DNA of 6,118 nt from Prevotellaceae bacterium (GTDB lineage: Bacteria > Bacteroidota > Bacteroidia > Bacteroidales > UBA932), in the NCBI GenBank assembly GCA_031257655.1, contig JAIROF010000133.1, forward strand, positions 1-6,118. Reading direction: 5' to 3'. The first letter of the stretch is position 1; each line of letters opens with the position of its first letter. The notes below the pieces were generated by a model that did not search any database, was not told the DNA's origin, and saw nothing but the letters and a program-made list of their open reading frames with translations. The position numbers were made by a program, and so were the translations under genes. Positions 1 to 6,065 of this stretch are shown in pieces.

Positions 1-501
<501 letters not shown>

Positions 502-541
502 GGCTTTGTCGTTGCATGTCTTGGCAAACAAAATAAAGGTA

Positions 542-571
542 CAAAGGTATGTTTTTTTTGAGAAAAACAAA
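542..571 (-). promoter_or_regulatory. Bacteroidetes-type promoter for the left ORF
   Basis: The minus strand carries TACCTTTG (549 to 542), an exact match to the Bacteroidetes -7 consensus TAnnTTTG. A TTTG box lies upstream (571 to 568) with an 18-nt spacer, close to the usual -33 element. The sequence from this box to the ATG at 501 aligns with the promoter and leader at 6019-6065, which supports it as a functional unit rather than a chance match in A/T-rich DNA. Confidence 0.55.
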
Positions 572-680
572 ATTTTTTTTGAGAAAAAAAATTTCTTTGC
601 GGAATTTGTAAATTACAAACCAAGCGCAGCAAGCTCACGAACACCGTAAAAAAACCCAAGCGAGGAGTTGTTGAGGCACG
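550..680. other. A/T-tract region upstream of the left promoter
   Basis: Alternating runs of eight or so A and T dominate 551-595, with the segment TTTTTTTTGAG occurring twice. Such phased A/T tracts often bend DNA and may help the adjacent minus-strand promoter. Similar A/T tracts lie before the right-edge promoter (5960-6000). I see no gene between 502 and 1468; the short ORFs across it are low-complexity and overlap repeats. Confidence 0.5.
620..657. repeat. Dispersed GTGTTCG repeat, copy B
   Basis: CCAAGCGCAGCAAGCTCACG followed by AACACCG and an A-run is a diverged relative of the copies at 277-316 and 5414-5447. The shared core is CTCACGAACACC (GGTGTTCGTGAG on the minus strand) next to an A/T run. 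No function is evident. Confidence 0.5.
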
Positions 681-751
681 CTGATTTTTTTTGTCCACTA
701 ATTACACGAATTACACGAATTACGCTAATTTTTTTGTCCACGAATTACAGG
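681..751. repeat. AATTACACG short tandem repeat with TTTTTTTGTCCAC
   Basis: ATTACACGA occurs at 701-709 and 710-718, and a variant at 719-727. The larger motif CTRATTTTTTTGTCCAC followed by AATTACA is present at 681-708 and again at 725-749. From memory, similar AATTACACGAATTACACG arrays are widespread in intergenic DNA of many bacteria and are not coding. A short ORF starting at 691 is a by-product of this repeat. Confidence 0.75.
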
Positions 752-803
752 CTAATTCATTTTTTTGCGGTGCTATGAAAAGATTGGCTGCGCCGAGCGG
801 GGT

Positions 804-888
804 AACCTCATTCACACCTAATTTTAATAACAAAACAACCTCAGTAGCCAAGCGATATAGTAGAAATAACAACCTCATTAACCTCATT
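804..888. repeat. Dispersed AACCTCATT nonamers
   Basis: AACCTCATT is found at 804-812, 871-879 and 880-888, with a one-base variant at 837-845. The last two are in direct tandem. The surrounding sequence is AT-rich and shows no credible gene. The role is unknown. Confidence 0.6.
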
Positions 889-909
889 AATGTAAATGAT
901 TTATAATCA

Positions 910-1155
910 GTCCGCATAGGGTTTTACCCTATGCTGGTACCGCAGTTCGCCCCTTCAGGGCTCATCGCGATGCGCAGTAGAGACGCACGGCGTGCGGCTC
1001 ATCGCGCATTGCTCATCAATGCTTCGCGCAAAGTCCGCATAGGGTTTTACCCTATGCTGGTACCGCAGTTCGCCCCTTCAGGGCTCATCGCGATGCGCTG
1101 TAGAGACGCACGGCGTGCGGCTCACCGCGCATTGCTCATCAATGCTTCGCGCAAA
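910..1155. repeat. Two tandem 123-bp units, about 98 percent identical
   Basis: Units span 910-1032 and 1033-1155 and differ at only two positions (A/T near 975/1098 and T/C near 1002/1125). Each contains a perfect small hairpin (GCATAGGGT, loop TTT, ACCCTATGC; 914-934 and 1037-1057), the block CGCCCCTTCAGGG, the palindrome CATCGCGATG and a short hairpin CGCACG-G-CGTGCG (984-996 and 1107-1119). Because 123 is divisible by three, a plus-strand frame stays open across both. That frame encodes only a translation of the repeat and I do not call it a gene. The near identity implies a recent duplication. Confidence 0.93.
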
Positions 1156-1203
1156 GCCCTGAAGGGGCGACCTGCGGTACTAGCATGGGGTAAAACCCTA
1201 TGC
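1156..1203. repeat. Inverted partial copy of the 123-bp unit
   Basis: This segment is the reverse complement of the first part of the 123-bp unit (GCCCTGAAGGGGCGA and onward to CCCTATGC), with about three mismatches. One mismatch lies in the hairpin stem. Together with the preceding unit it creates a much larger inverted repeat (1037-1203). Confidence 0.85.
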
Positions 1204-1208
1204 TAAAC

Positions 1209-1265
1209 GGGCGACCTGCGGTACCCGCATAGGGTTTTACCCTATGCGGGTACCGCAGGTCGCCC
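1209..1265. repeat. Perfect hairpin with 27-bp arms and 3-nt loop
   Basis: The left arm 1209-1235 and right arm 1239-1265 are exact reverse complements, separated by TTT (1236-1238). The arms begin GGGCGACCTGCGG and end at ATAGGGT next to the loop. The core is the same GCATAGGGT/ACCCTATGC stem as in the 123-bp units. Here the palindrome is complete out to GGGCGACC, so this is probably the intact form of the element. No T-run follows. A transposable hairpin repeat of the REP or MITE type is one possible reading, but no transposase is visible. Confidence 0.93.
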
Positions 1266-1289
1266 CTTCAGGGATCATCGCGATGCGCT

Positions 1290-1316
1290 GTAGAGACGCA
1301 CGCCGTGCGTCTCTAC
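1290..1316. repeat. Hairpin with 13-bp arms, GTAGAGACGCACG type
   Basis: GTAGAGACGCACG (1290-1302) and CGTGCGTCTCTAC (1304-1316) are exact complements around a single C, an almost perfect palindrome. The same element, shortened or mutated, is found in both 123-bp units and at 1348-1368. From memory, very similar GTAGAGACGCACG palindromes occur in intergenic DNA of several bacterial groups, including Bacteroidetes and cyanobacteria. Confidence 0.85.
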
Positions 1317-1347
1317 TGTGCATTGCACATCAGCACCATTTTGTCGC

Positions 1348-1368
1348 GAGACGCACGCCGTGCGTCTC
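1348..1368. repeat. Hairpin with 10-bp arms, second GAGACGCACG copy
   Basis: GAGACGCACG (1348-1357) and CGTGCGTCTC (1359-1368) pair around a single C, followed by TAC as in the 1290-1316 copy. It lies about 100 bp beyond the metH stop codon. It could form in the 3' part of a metH transcript, but no U-tract follows on the minus strand, so an intrinsic terminator is not supported. Confidence 0.75.
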
Positions 1369-1423
1369 TACAGCGTCATTTTGCCGCCATTTGGCCATCG
1401 AAACGCTTTCCCTGCGTAACATA

Positions 1424-1483
1424 AATTCCTAATTCTTAATTCTTAATTCCTAATTCAATTCTCAATTCTCAATTCTCAATTCT
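1424..1483. repeat. AATTCTC/AATTCTT heptamer array at the metH 3' end
   Basis: Eight heptamer-length units with one 5-base unit run from 1424 to 1483. They are AATTCCT and AATTCTT variants on the left and AATTCTC on the right. The last 15 bases lie inside metH and encode its final residues R-I-E-N and stop. The array therefore straddles the 3' end of the gene and may have expanded into it. Confidence 0.9.
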
Positions 1484-4400
1484 AAAGTATCGTGCGTGTG
1501 GGCTTGCGAAGAGGATTCCGCACACGGATGATGAGGGCATCATCATGTAGGATTCGGTAAGCGTCACGCCGGTGAGGGGTGTTGCGTTGAGGAGGGTAAA
1601 GAGGGCTGTTTTTTGGCTATGGTCGGGGCAGGATGGGTATCCTACTGCCGGTCGGATGCCCTGCTCGCCGGTGCCGCGCAAGCCCTGGCTGTCGTAGCCC
1701 CAAATGCTTGTCCGCACCTGCTCGTGGAGGTATGCTGCGTAGGCCTCCGCCAGGCGGCTGCAGAGCGTTTCCACGAGCAGGGCGCTGTAGTCGTCGCCGG
1801 TGGCGCGGTAGCGCTGGGGCAGCGGGGGCTTGGGGGCTACCGAAACCAGAAAGGCGCCAAGGAAATCCTGCACCCCCGAATCGGACGGCGCAATAAAGTC
1901 CGCGAGCGAGAGGTTGGGCTTTCCGTCGTCGAGCTTTTGCAGCATGCGCGGCATGGGGAGGACGCACAGGGCGCGCGCGCGCTGCTCGTTGTACACCACA
2001 ATATCGTCGTCCTTTGCGGCGGCGGGGAAAATGCCCACCACCGCCTGTAGCGAAAGCTGCTGCTCCCCGTCCAGCCTGCTCAACATGCGGTTGGCGTCGT
2101 GGAGCAGCTGGCCGGCGGCGGCGCCCTTCTCCGGGTGCTGCAAGATATCGGGGTAGCGCCCTTTAATATCCCATGCGTACAGGAGCATCGACCAGTCGAT
2201 GTGGGGCGTGAGGGCAGCGATGGCCACGTTGCGCTGCACGGTGAGGCCAAGGGTTCGGGGGACGGCGATTTTTTCGCTGCTCCAGTCAATTTTCAGCCTG
2301 TTGGCGCGGGCTTCGGCTAAGGTGAGGCGCTCTTTTTTGCGGTTGGCCTCCTCGTGCAGCCTTCGCAGCTCGCGGTAGCGCTCGGCCTGACGCGCCACCG
2401 TTTCCTGCCGGAGGTTGGCCTGGGTGAGGTTTCGCACCGCCGAGGCTGCCCGCGAAGCGTCTTTTACGTAGGAAACGCCGTTGGGGTACTGCACGTCGAG
2501 CTTCACCGCCGTGTGCAGCTCGCTGGTGGTGGCGCCGCCCACCATCAGCGGAATGCGCACGTTGCGCCGGTGCATTTCGCGGGCAATGTGCTCCATCTCC
2601 TCCAGCGACGGCGTTATCAGCCCGCTCAGCCCCACGATATCGACCTTATTGGCGAGCGCCATTTCGATAATCTTCTCCGAGGGCACCATCACGCCAAGGT
2701 CTATGATCTCAAAGCCGTTGCAGGCGAGCACCACGCTCACAATATTTTTTCCGATGTCGTGCACGTCGCCCTTCACGGTGGCCAGGAGCACCCGCACGGG
2801 GGCGGGCTGGGAGGGGGCGTTGGCCGCCGGCGCTCCGCCCGCGCCGCCCGACGCCTTGCCGTCCTCGATGTAGGGTTGCAGCGCCGCCACGGCTTTCTTC
2901 ATCACGCGGGCGCTCTTTATCACCTGGGGCAGGAACATCTTCCCGCTGCCGAACAGGTCGCCCACCGCGCCCATGGCGGCCATCAGCGGCTGCTCGATGA
3001 CCTCCAGCGGCGTGTACTTTTGCAGCGCTTCGGCAACGTCCTCCTCCAGGAAATCTACCATTCCCTTTACCAGCGCATACTTCAGGCGCTCCTCCACGCT
3101 GGCGTGGCGCCAGGCCAGCTCCTGCGCCGCCGTTTTTTCGCCCTGCGGCGCTCCTCGGCGCTCCTCGGCGTAGGCTATGAGGCGCTCGGTGGCGTCGGGG
3201 CGACGGTTGAGCACCACGTCCTCCGCCAGCGCCAGGAGGCGCGGCTCAATTTCGCTGTACACCTGCAGCTGGCCGGCGTTGACGATGCCCATGTCCATGC
3301 CCGCTTCGATGGCGTGGTAGAGAAAAACGGAGTGCATGGCTTCGCGCACGGCGTCGCTGCCCCGAAAGGAGAACGACAGGTTGCTCACGCCGCCGCTGAC
3401 GCCGGCGTGCGGCAGGCGCTCCTTTATCCACCGGCAGGCGCTGATGAAGCTCACGGCGTGGGCGTTGTGCTCGGCAATGCCGGTGCCCACGGCCAGCACG
3501 TTGGGGTCAAAAATGATGTCCTGCGGCGGGAAGCCGCCTTTTTGCGTAAGGAGGCGGTAGCTGCGCTCGGCGATGGCAATTTTGCGCTCAAAGGTGTCGG
3601 CCTGCCCCTGCTCGTCGAACAGCATCACCACCGCCGCCGCGCCGTAGCGGTGTATGAGCCGCGCCTTGCGCAGGAGCTCCTCCTCGCCCTCCTTCAGGCT
3701 GATGGAGTTGACAATGGATTTGCCCTGGGCGCACTTCAGCCCGGCTTCTACGACGTCAAACTTCGAGGAGTCTATCATGACCGGCGCCCGGGCTATTTCC
3801 GGCTCGGAGGCTATGAGGTTCATGAACTTCACCATGGCGGATGCGGCGTCGAGCATGGCGTCGTCCATGCAGACGTCGATGATTTGCGCCCCGCTTTCCA
3901 CCTGCTGGCGGGCAACGGAAATGGCCTCCTCGTAGCGGTTTTCGCGTATCAGGCGGGCAAACTTTTTGGAGCCGGCCACGTTGGTGCGCTCCCCGATGTT
4001 GACAAAGTTGCTGTTTTTGTCCACCCGCAGCGCTTCCAGGCCGCAGAGCGTCAGGGCAACGGCGTCCGGCTGGGGCGGGGGCGGGGCGGGGCGGGGCGCG
4101 TAGCGGAGCGCGCGCTGCGCCAGCAGCGCAATGTGCTCGGGCGTGGTGCCGCAGCAGCCGCCCACAATGTTCACCCATCCCTGCTGCATGTAGGTCTCCA
4201 CGATGTCCACCATTTCCTCCTTCGTCTGGTCGTACTGCCCCAGCTGGTTTGGCAGGCCGGCGTTGGGGTGCACGCTCACGCGGCACTGGGCGGTGTGCGC
4301 CAGCTCCTCCACAAAGGGTCGCAGCTGCGCCGCGCCAAGGGCGCAGTTCAGCCCGATGCTGAGCAGGCGGGCGTGCGCTATGGAGCAGACAAAGGCGCCC

Positions 4401-5077
4401 AGGGTTTGGCCGGAGAGCAGGCGGCCGCTGGCGTCGGTGATGGTGCCCGATACCATGACGGGGATGTGGCGGCCGCCGCGCTGCGCGTGCTCGTCGGCGG
4501 CGTAGAGGCCGGCCTTCACGTTGAGCGTGTCGAACACCGTTTCAAAGAGGAGGATGTCCACGCCGCCCTCGTCCAGCGCGGCAATCTGCTCGGCGTAGGC
4601 CGCCACCAGGTCGTCGAAGGTTACGGTGCGCAGGGCGGGGTTGTTCACGTCCGGCGACATGGAGGCGCTGCGGTTGGTGGGGCCAATGGAGCCGGCCACA
4701 AAGCGGGGCTTGGCGGGATTCCCGGCGGTGTACTCATCCGCCGCCGCCCGCGCAATGCCTGCGGCGGCGCGGTTGATGGCGCACACCTGCTCCTGCATGG
4801 CGTAATCGGCCATGGAGATGGCGTTGGCGCTAAACGAGTTGGTGGAGATAATGTCTGCGCCCGCCGCCAAGTACTGCTCGTGCACCGAGCGGATGATGTG
4901 CGGCTGCGTGAGGCTCAGCAAATCGTTGTTGCCCTTTTGGTTGTGCGCGTAGCTCTTGAACTGCTCCCCGCGAAAATCATCCTCGCCCAAGCGGTAGCGC
5001 TGAATAAGGCTGCCCATGGCGCCGTCCAGCACAAGTATCCGCTCCGACAATGCCCTGTGTAGTGTATCGTCTTGCAT
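1469..5077 (-). CDS. metH: Cobalamin-dependent methionine synthase, C-terminal tail shortened
   Basis: This cytosolic enzyme (EC 2.1.1.13) transfers the methyl group of 5-methyltetrahydrofolate through cobalamin to homocysteine, giving methionine and tetrahydrofolate. All family modules are present in order. The homocysteine domain (about 1-325) has zinc ligands Cys245 in GLNC and Cys308/Cys309 in GGCCGTT. The pterin domain (about 350-615) has NIGERTNVAGSKKF and MIDSSKF. The cobalamin cap (about 650-740) has Phe709 and Leu716. The B12 domain (about 760-890) has the DxHxxG motif, with Asp771, axial ligand His773 and Ser824. The AdoMet reactivation domain (about 920-1198) has IRPAVGYPSCPDH and a TES motif. 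Linkers at 327-338 and 741-760 are unusually rich in Pro and in Gly/Ala. ATG 5077 fits the expected N-terminus (LDGAMGSLIQ at 17-26) and follows a promoter box closely. From memory, E. coli MetH has 1227 residues; this copy ends soon after the ARYF equivalent and lacks roughly 30-35 terminal residues. No operon partner is visible. Confidence 0.98.
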   Translation of the reverse strand: MQDDTLHRALSERILVLDGAMGSLIQRYRLGEDDFRGEQFKSYAHNQKGNNDLLSLTQPHIIRSVHEQYLAAGADIISTNSFSANAISMADYAMQEQVCAINRAAAGIARAAADEYTAGNPAKPRFVAGSIGPTNRSASMSPDVNNPALRTVTFDDLVAAYAEQIAALDEGGVDILLFETVFDTLNVKAGLYAADEHAQRGGRHIPVMVSGTITDASGRLLSGQTLGAFVCSIAHARLLSIGLNCALGAAQLRPFVEELAHTAQCRVSVHPNAGLPNQLGQYDQTKEEMVDIVETYMQQGWVNIVGGCCGTTPEHIALLAQRALRYAPRPAPPPPQPDAVALTLCGLEALRVDKNSNFVNIGERTNVAGSKKFARLIRENRYEEAISVARQQVESGAQIIDVCMDDAMLDAASAMVKFMNLIASEPEIARAPVMIDSSKFDVVEAGLKCAQGKSIVNSISLKEGEEELLRKARLIHRYGAAAVVMLFDEQGQADTFERKIAIAERSYRLLTQKGGFPPQDIIFDPNVLAVGTGIAEHNAHAVSFISACRWIKERLPHAGVSGGVSNLSFSFRGSDAVREAMHSVFLYHAIEAGMDMGIVNAGQLQVYSEIEPRLLALAEDVVLNRRPDATERLIAYAEERRGAPQGEKTAAQELAWRHASVEERLKYALVKGMVDFLEEDVAEALQKYTPLEVIEQPLMAAMGAVGDLFGSGKMFLPQVIKSARVMKKAVAALQPYIEDGKASGGAGGAPAANAPSQPAPVRVLLATVKGDVHDIGKNIVSVVLACNGFEIIDLGVMVPSEKIIEMALANKVDIVGLSGLITPSLEEMEHIAREMHRRNVRIPLMVGGATTSELHTAVKLDVQYPNGVSYVKDASRAASAVRNLTQANLRQETVARQAERYRELRRLHEEANRKKERLTLAEARANRLKIDWSSEKIAVPRTLGLTVQRNVAIAALTPHIDWSMLLYAWDIKGRYPDILQHPEKGAAAGQLLHDANRMLSRLDGEQQLSLQAVVGIFPAAAKDDDIVVYNEQRARALCVLPMPRMLQKLDDGKPNLSLADFIAPSDSGVQDFLGAFLVSVAPKPPLPQRYRATGDDYSALLVETLCSRLAEAYAAYLHEQVRTSIWGYDSQGLRGTGEQGIRPAVGYPSCPDHSQKTALFTLLNATPLTGVTLTESYMMMPSSSVCGILFASPHARYFRIEN
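4072..4096 (+). other. G-quadruplex-prone run within metH
   Basis: Five runs of four or five G (4072-4075, 4077-4081, 4083-4086, 4088-4091, 4093-4096) are separated by single C bases on the plus strand, the template strand of metH. This matches the strict quadruplex pattern with one-base loops. The messenger carries the C-rich complement and encodes the Pro/Ala linker (residues about 328-336) between the homocysteine and pterin domains. It may be a by-product of proline codons in a GC-rich gene. Confidence 0.7.
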
Positions 5078-5094
5078 AAAGAAATTTTAAAGCA

Positions 5095-5102
5095 CAAAAG
5101 TA
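5095..5102 (-). promoter_or_regulatory. Probable metH promoter, -7 box
   Basis: The minus strand reads TACTTTTG (5102 to 5095), matching the Bacteroidetes TAnnTTTG box. It lies 17 nt before the ATG, implying a leader of only about a dozen bases. No clear -33 TTG is seen at the usual distance (only a T-rich stretch), so the call rests mainly on the box and its position. The A/T-rich sequence TTTAAAATTTCTTT just before ATG has no Shine-Dalgarno motif, as is common in this phylum. There is no room for a cobalamin riboswitch after this start site. Confidence 0.5.
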
Positions 5103-5130
5103 GGAAAAAGAACGGGAACCTGAAAGCGAA

Positions 5131-5168
5131 TGGTTAATGGTTAATGGTTAATGGTTAATGGTTAATGG
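5131..5168. repeat. TGGTTAA heptamer array upstream of metH
   Basis: Five perfect TGGTTAA units plus TGG occupy 5131-5168. The array ends about 29 bp upstream of the metH -7 box. It is therefore upstream of the core promoter, where a change in copy number could alter spacing to any upstream element. Confidence 0.95.
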
Positions 5169-5258
5169 CGCATAGCGCGGATATGGCTGATGCATACATT
5201 CCCGCGCAGGTCGTTGGAGGGCGCACGGCGTAGGCCGTAGCAAGGTATTCCAGGCTGT

Positions 5259-5356
5259 CCTGCCTTGCAGGCAGGTTATACGAGGGTACTCGCAGATCCG
5301 CAGGTCACAGACCTGCGGGGGTAATACATCGCATTGCGCCCTGCCTGAAAGGCAGG
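5259..5356. repeat. Pair of CCTGCC/GGCAGG hairpins
   Basis: Hairpin one is CCTGCC (5259-5264), loop TTGCA, GGCAGG (5270-5275). Hairpin two is CCTGCCT (5340-5346), loop GAA, AGGCAGG (5350-5356). They share stems but differ in loops and alternate with the CCGCAGGTC hairpins. A third CCTGCCTGAA half-site is at 5410-5419. No T-run follows, so they do not look like terminators. Confidence 0.75.
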
Positions 5357-5388
5357 ACATTCACCTCCGCAGGTCTGTGACCTGCGGA
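5298..5388. repeat. Two CCGCAGGTC hairpins in opposite orientation
   Basis: CCGCAGGTC (5298-5306), loop ACA, GACCTGCGG (5310-5318) is one perfect hairpin. The second, 5366-5388, has 10-bp arms (TCCGCAGGTC, loop TGT, GACCTGCGGA). The stems are self-complementary, but the loops ACA and TGT are complements, so the second is an inverted copy of the first. They could pair with each other as well as fold alone. Confidence 0.85.
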
Positions 5389-5413
5389 CGAATGGATGCC
5401 CTTATGTAACCTG

Positions 5414-5447
5414 CCTGAACTGAGCGAAGCGAGTTCGCGAACACTTT
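5414..5447. repeat. Dispersed GTGTTCG repeat, copy C
   Basis: CCTGAACTGAGCGAAGCGAG followed by TTCGCGAACACTTT matches copy A at 277-316 (CTGAACTGAGCGTAGCG, then CACGAACACCTTT). It contains the palindrome GTTCGCGAAC at 5433-5442. It lies between the hairpin cluster and the AT-rich segment that starts at 5451. Confidence 0.65.
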
Positions 5448-5450
5448 TAA

Positions 5451-5598
5451 CGGATTTTACTTTCATATTGCGCTCTATATCGCTAAATAACTTAAAGAAA
5501 AAGATGCGATTGCGATGACGAACCAAAAGTAGTAACAGATTGCTCTAAAATATTTATTTAAATTGATGTATATCTGCAATTTAATAAAGTAAAATCCG
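5451..5598. mobile_element. 148-bp AT-rich segment with 13-bp inverted ends (possible MITE)
   Basis: CGGATTTTACTTT (5451-5463) and its exact complement AAAGTAAAATCCG (5586-5598) bound an AT-rich segment without a credible gene. TTAA lies directly before the left end (5447-5450) and one base after the right end (5600-5603). That could be a target duplication, but TTAA is common in AT-rich DNA. No transposase is present. A non-autonomous element or a chance inverted repeat are both possible. Confidence 0.35.
5524..5531 (-). promoter_or_regulatory. Possible promoter box TACTTTTG, minus strand
   Basis: This is the same octamer as the metH -7 box, reading left (5531 to 5524). No convincing TTG is found at -33. 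No recognisable gene follows: the nearest small ORF (ATG at about 5466) runs through the hairpin repeats. It may be a chance match or the start of a non-coding transcript. Confidence 0.2.
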
Positions 5599-5667
5599 AT
5601 TAAATAAGGTTGAAAAATAAGGTTGTTTTCCGCGTGCTTTCTGCGCACACCGGAGACCTTGCGCTGC

Positions 5668-5741
5668 GCACCTCTGTGAAACCTCTGCGCACCTCTGTGC
5701 AATAATAGCACAGAGGCGCACCAGAGGTTTCACAGCGGTGC
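5668..5741. repeat. Long imperfect hairpin of CTCTGTGAAACCTCT type
   Basis: The arm 5668-5700 pairs with 5708-5741 around the loop AATAATA. Most bases pair; mismatches and small gaps lie near the middle (GCGCACC against GGTGCGC) and near the outer end. The sequence is built from CACCTCTGTG-like words. From memory, similar words occur in intergenic repeats of many bacteria. It has no T-run on either side and no coding potential that I trust. Confidence 0.8.
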
Positions 5742-5874
5742 ACGGAGGGCTTACGCCGAAATCAGAACGCCAGACGGCTTAACGTAGCATAGGCAATTCA
5801 CGCAACTTCCAAAGGTGCTGGGGGTGAAGTCTAACAGAATGCCATTGCGCAAAAGCGCTGATTTTTACCGCTCC
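5742..5874. other. Spacer with no recognised feature
   Basis: I find no gene, tRNA, hairpin or clear repeat here. The minus strand has short open stretches, but none with a plausible start, length or composition. Overall, 5078-6065 contains no gene I can support apart from the repeats and promoter-like sites listed separately. Confidence 0.5.
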
Positions 5875-5895
5875 GCAAAAAAAATATTTTTTTGC
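5875..5895. other. A/T hairpin GCAAAAAAA-ATA-TTTTTTTGC
   Basis: Nine-base arms (5875-5883 and 5887-5895) pair around ATA. The stem is almost all A-T and thus weak. T-runs on both strands could act in termination of transcripts coming from either side, but the stem lacks the GC content typical of an intrinsic terminator. Confidence 0.3.
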
Positions 5896-6018
5896 AAAAC
5901 ATTTATATTTAACAAATTAAGCAGCTTGAGAAAGCTGAATAGCGGTAGAATCGTCATAAAAAAAATTTTTTTTGAGCAATTTTTTTCATCGAAAATTTTA
6001 TTTGCTGAAAACTTTTTG

Positions 6019-6026
6019 TACATTTG
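6019..6026 (+). promoter_or_regulatory. Bacteroidetes-type promoter for the right-edge ORF
   Basis: TACATTTG matches TAnnTTTG exactly and is followed 39 nt later by the ATG at 6066. The leader (CACCTTGTTTTGTTTACC, then AAGCCATG) aligns with the leader of the left ORF (TACCTTTATTTTGTTTGCC, then AAGACATG). A TTTG at 6001-6004 is only 14 nt upstream, shorter than usual for a -33 box. Conservation between the two edges is the main support. Confidence 0.5.
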
Positions 6027-6065
6027 CACCTTGTTTTGTTTACCAAGCCATGTAGCTATAAAACC

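Noticed and set aside
931..1206. Plus-strand ORF with two 41-residue repeats
   Set aside because: It is only a translation of the tandem 123-bp units, which are full of palindromes. It has no ribosome site or recognisable domain.
1348..1468. Rho-independent terminator for metH
   Set aside because: The hairpin at 1348-1368 is strong but no U-tract follows on the minus strand. The heptamer array between it and the stop codon has no stem.
2354..5062. Plus-strand open frame of 902 codons opposite metH
   Set aside because: It is exactly in register with the metH codons, so it stays open simply because metH there uses no TTA, CTA or TCA codons. The product is rich in His, Gly, Val and Ala and has no domain. 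It is a by-product of GC-rich codon use.
5475..5711. Minus-strand ORF through the long hairpin and AT-rich segment
   Set aside because: It begins in repeat sequence, has low-complexity hydrophobic composition and no supporting start signal. It crosses one boundary of the inverted-repeat segment.
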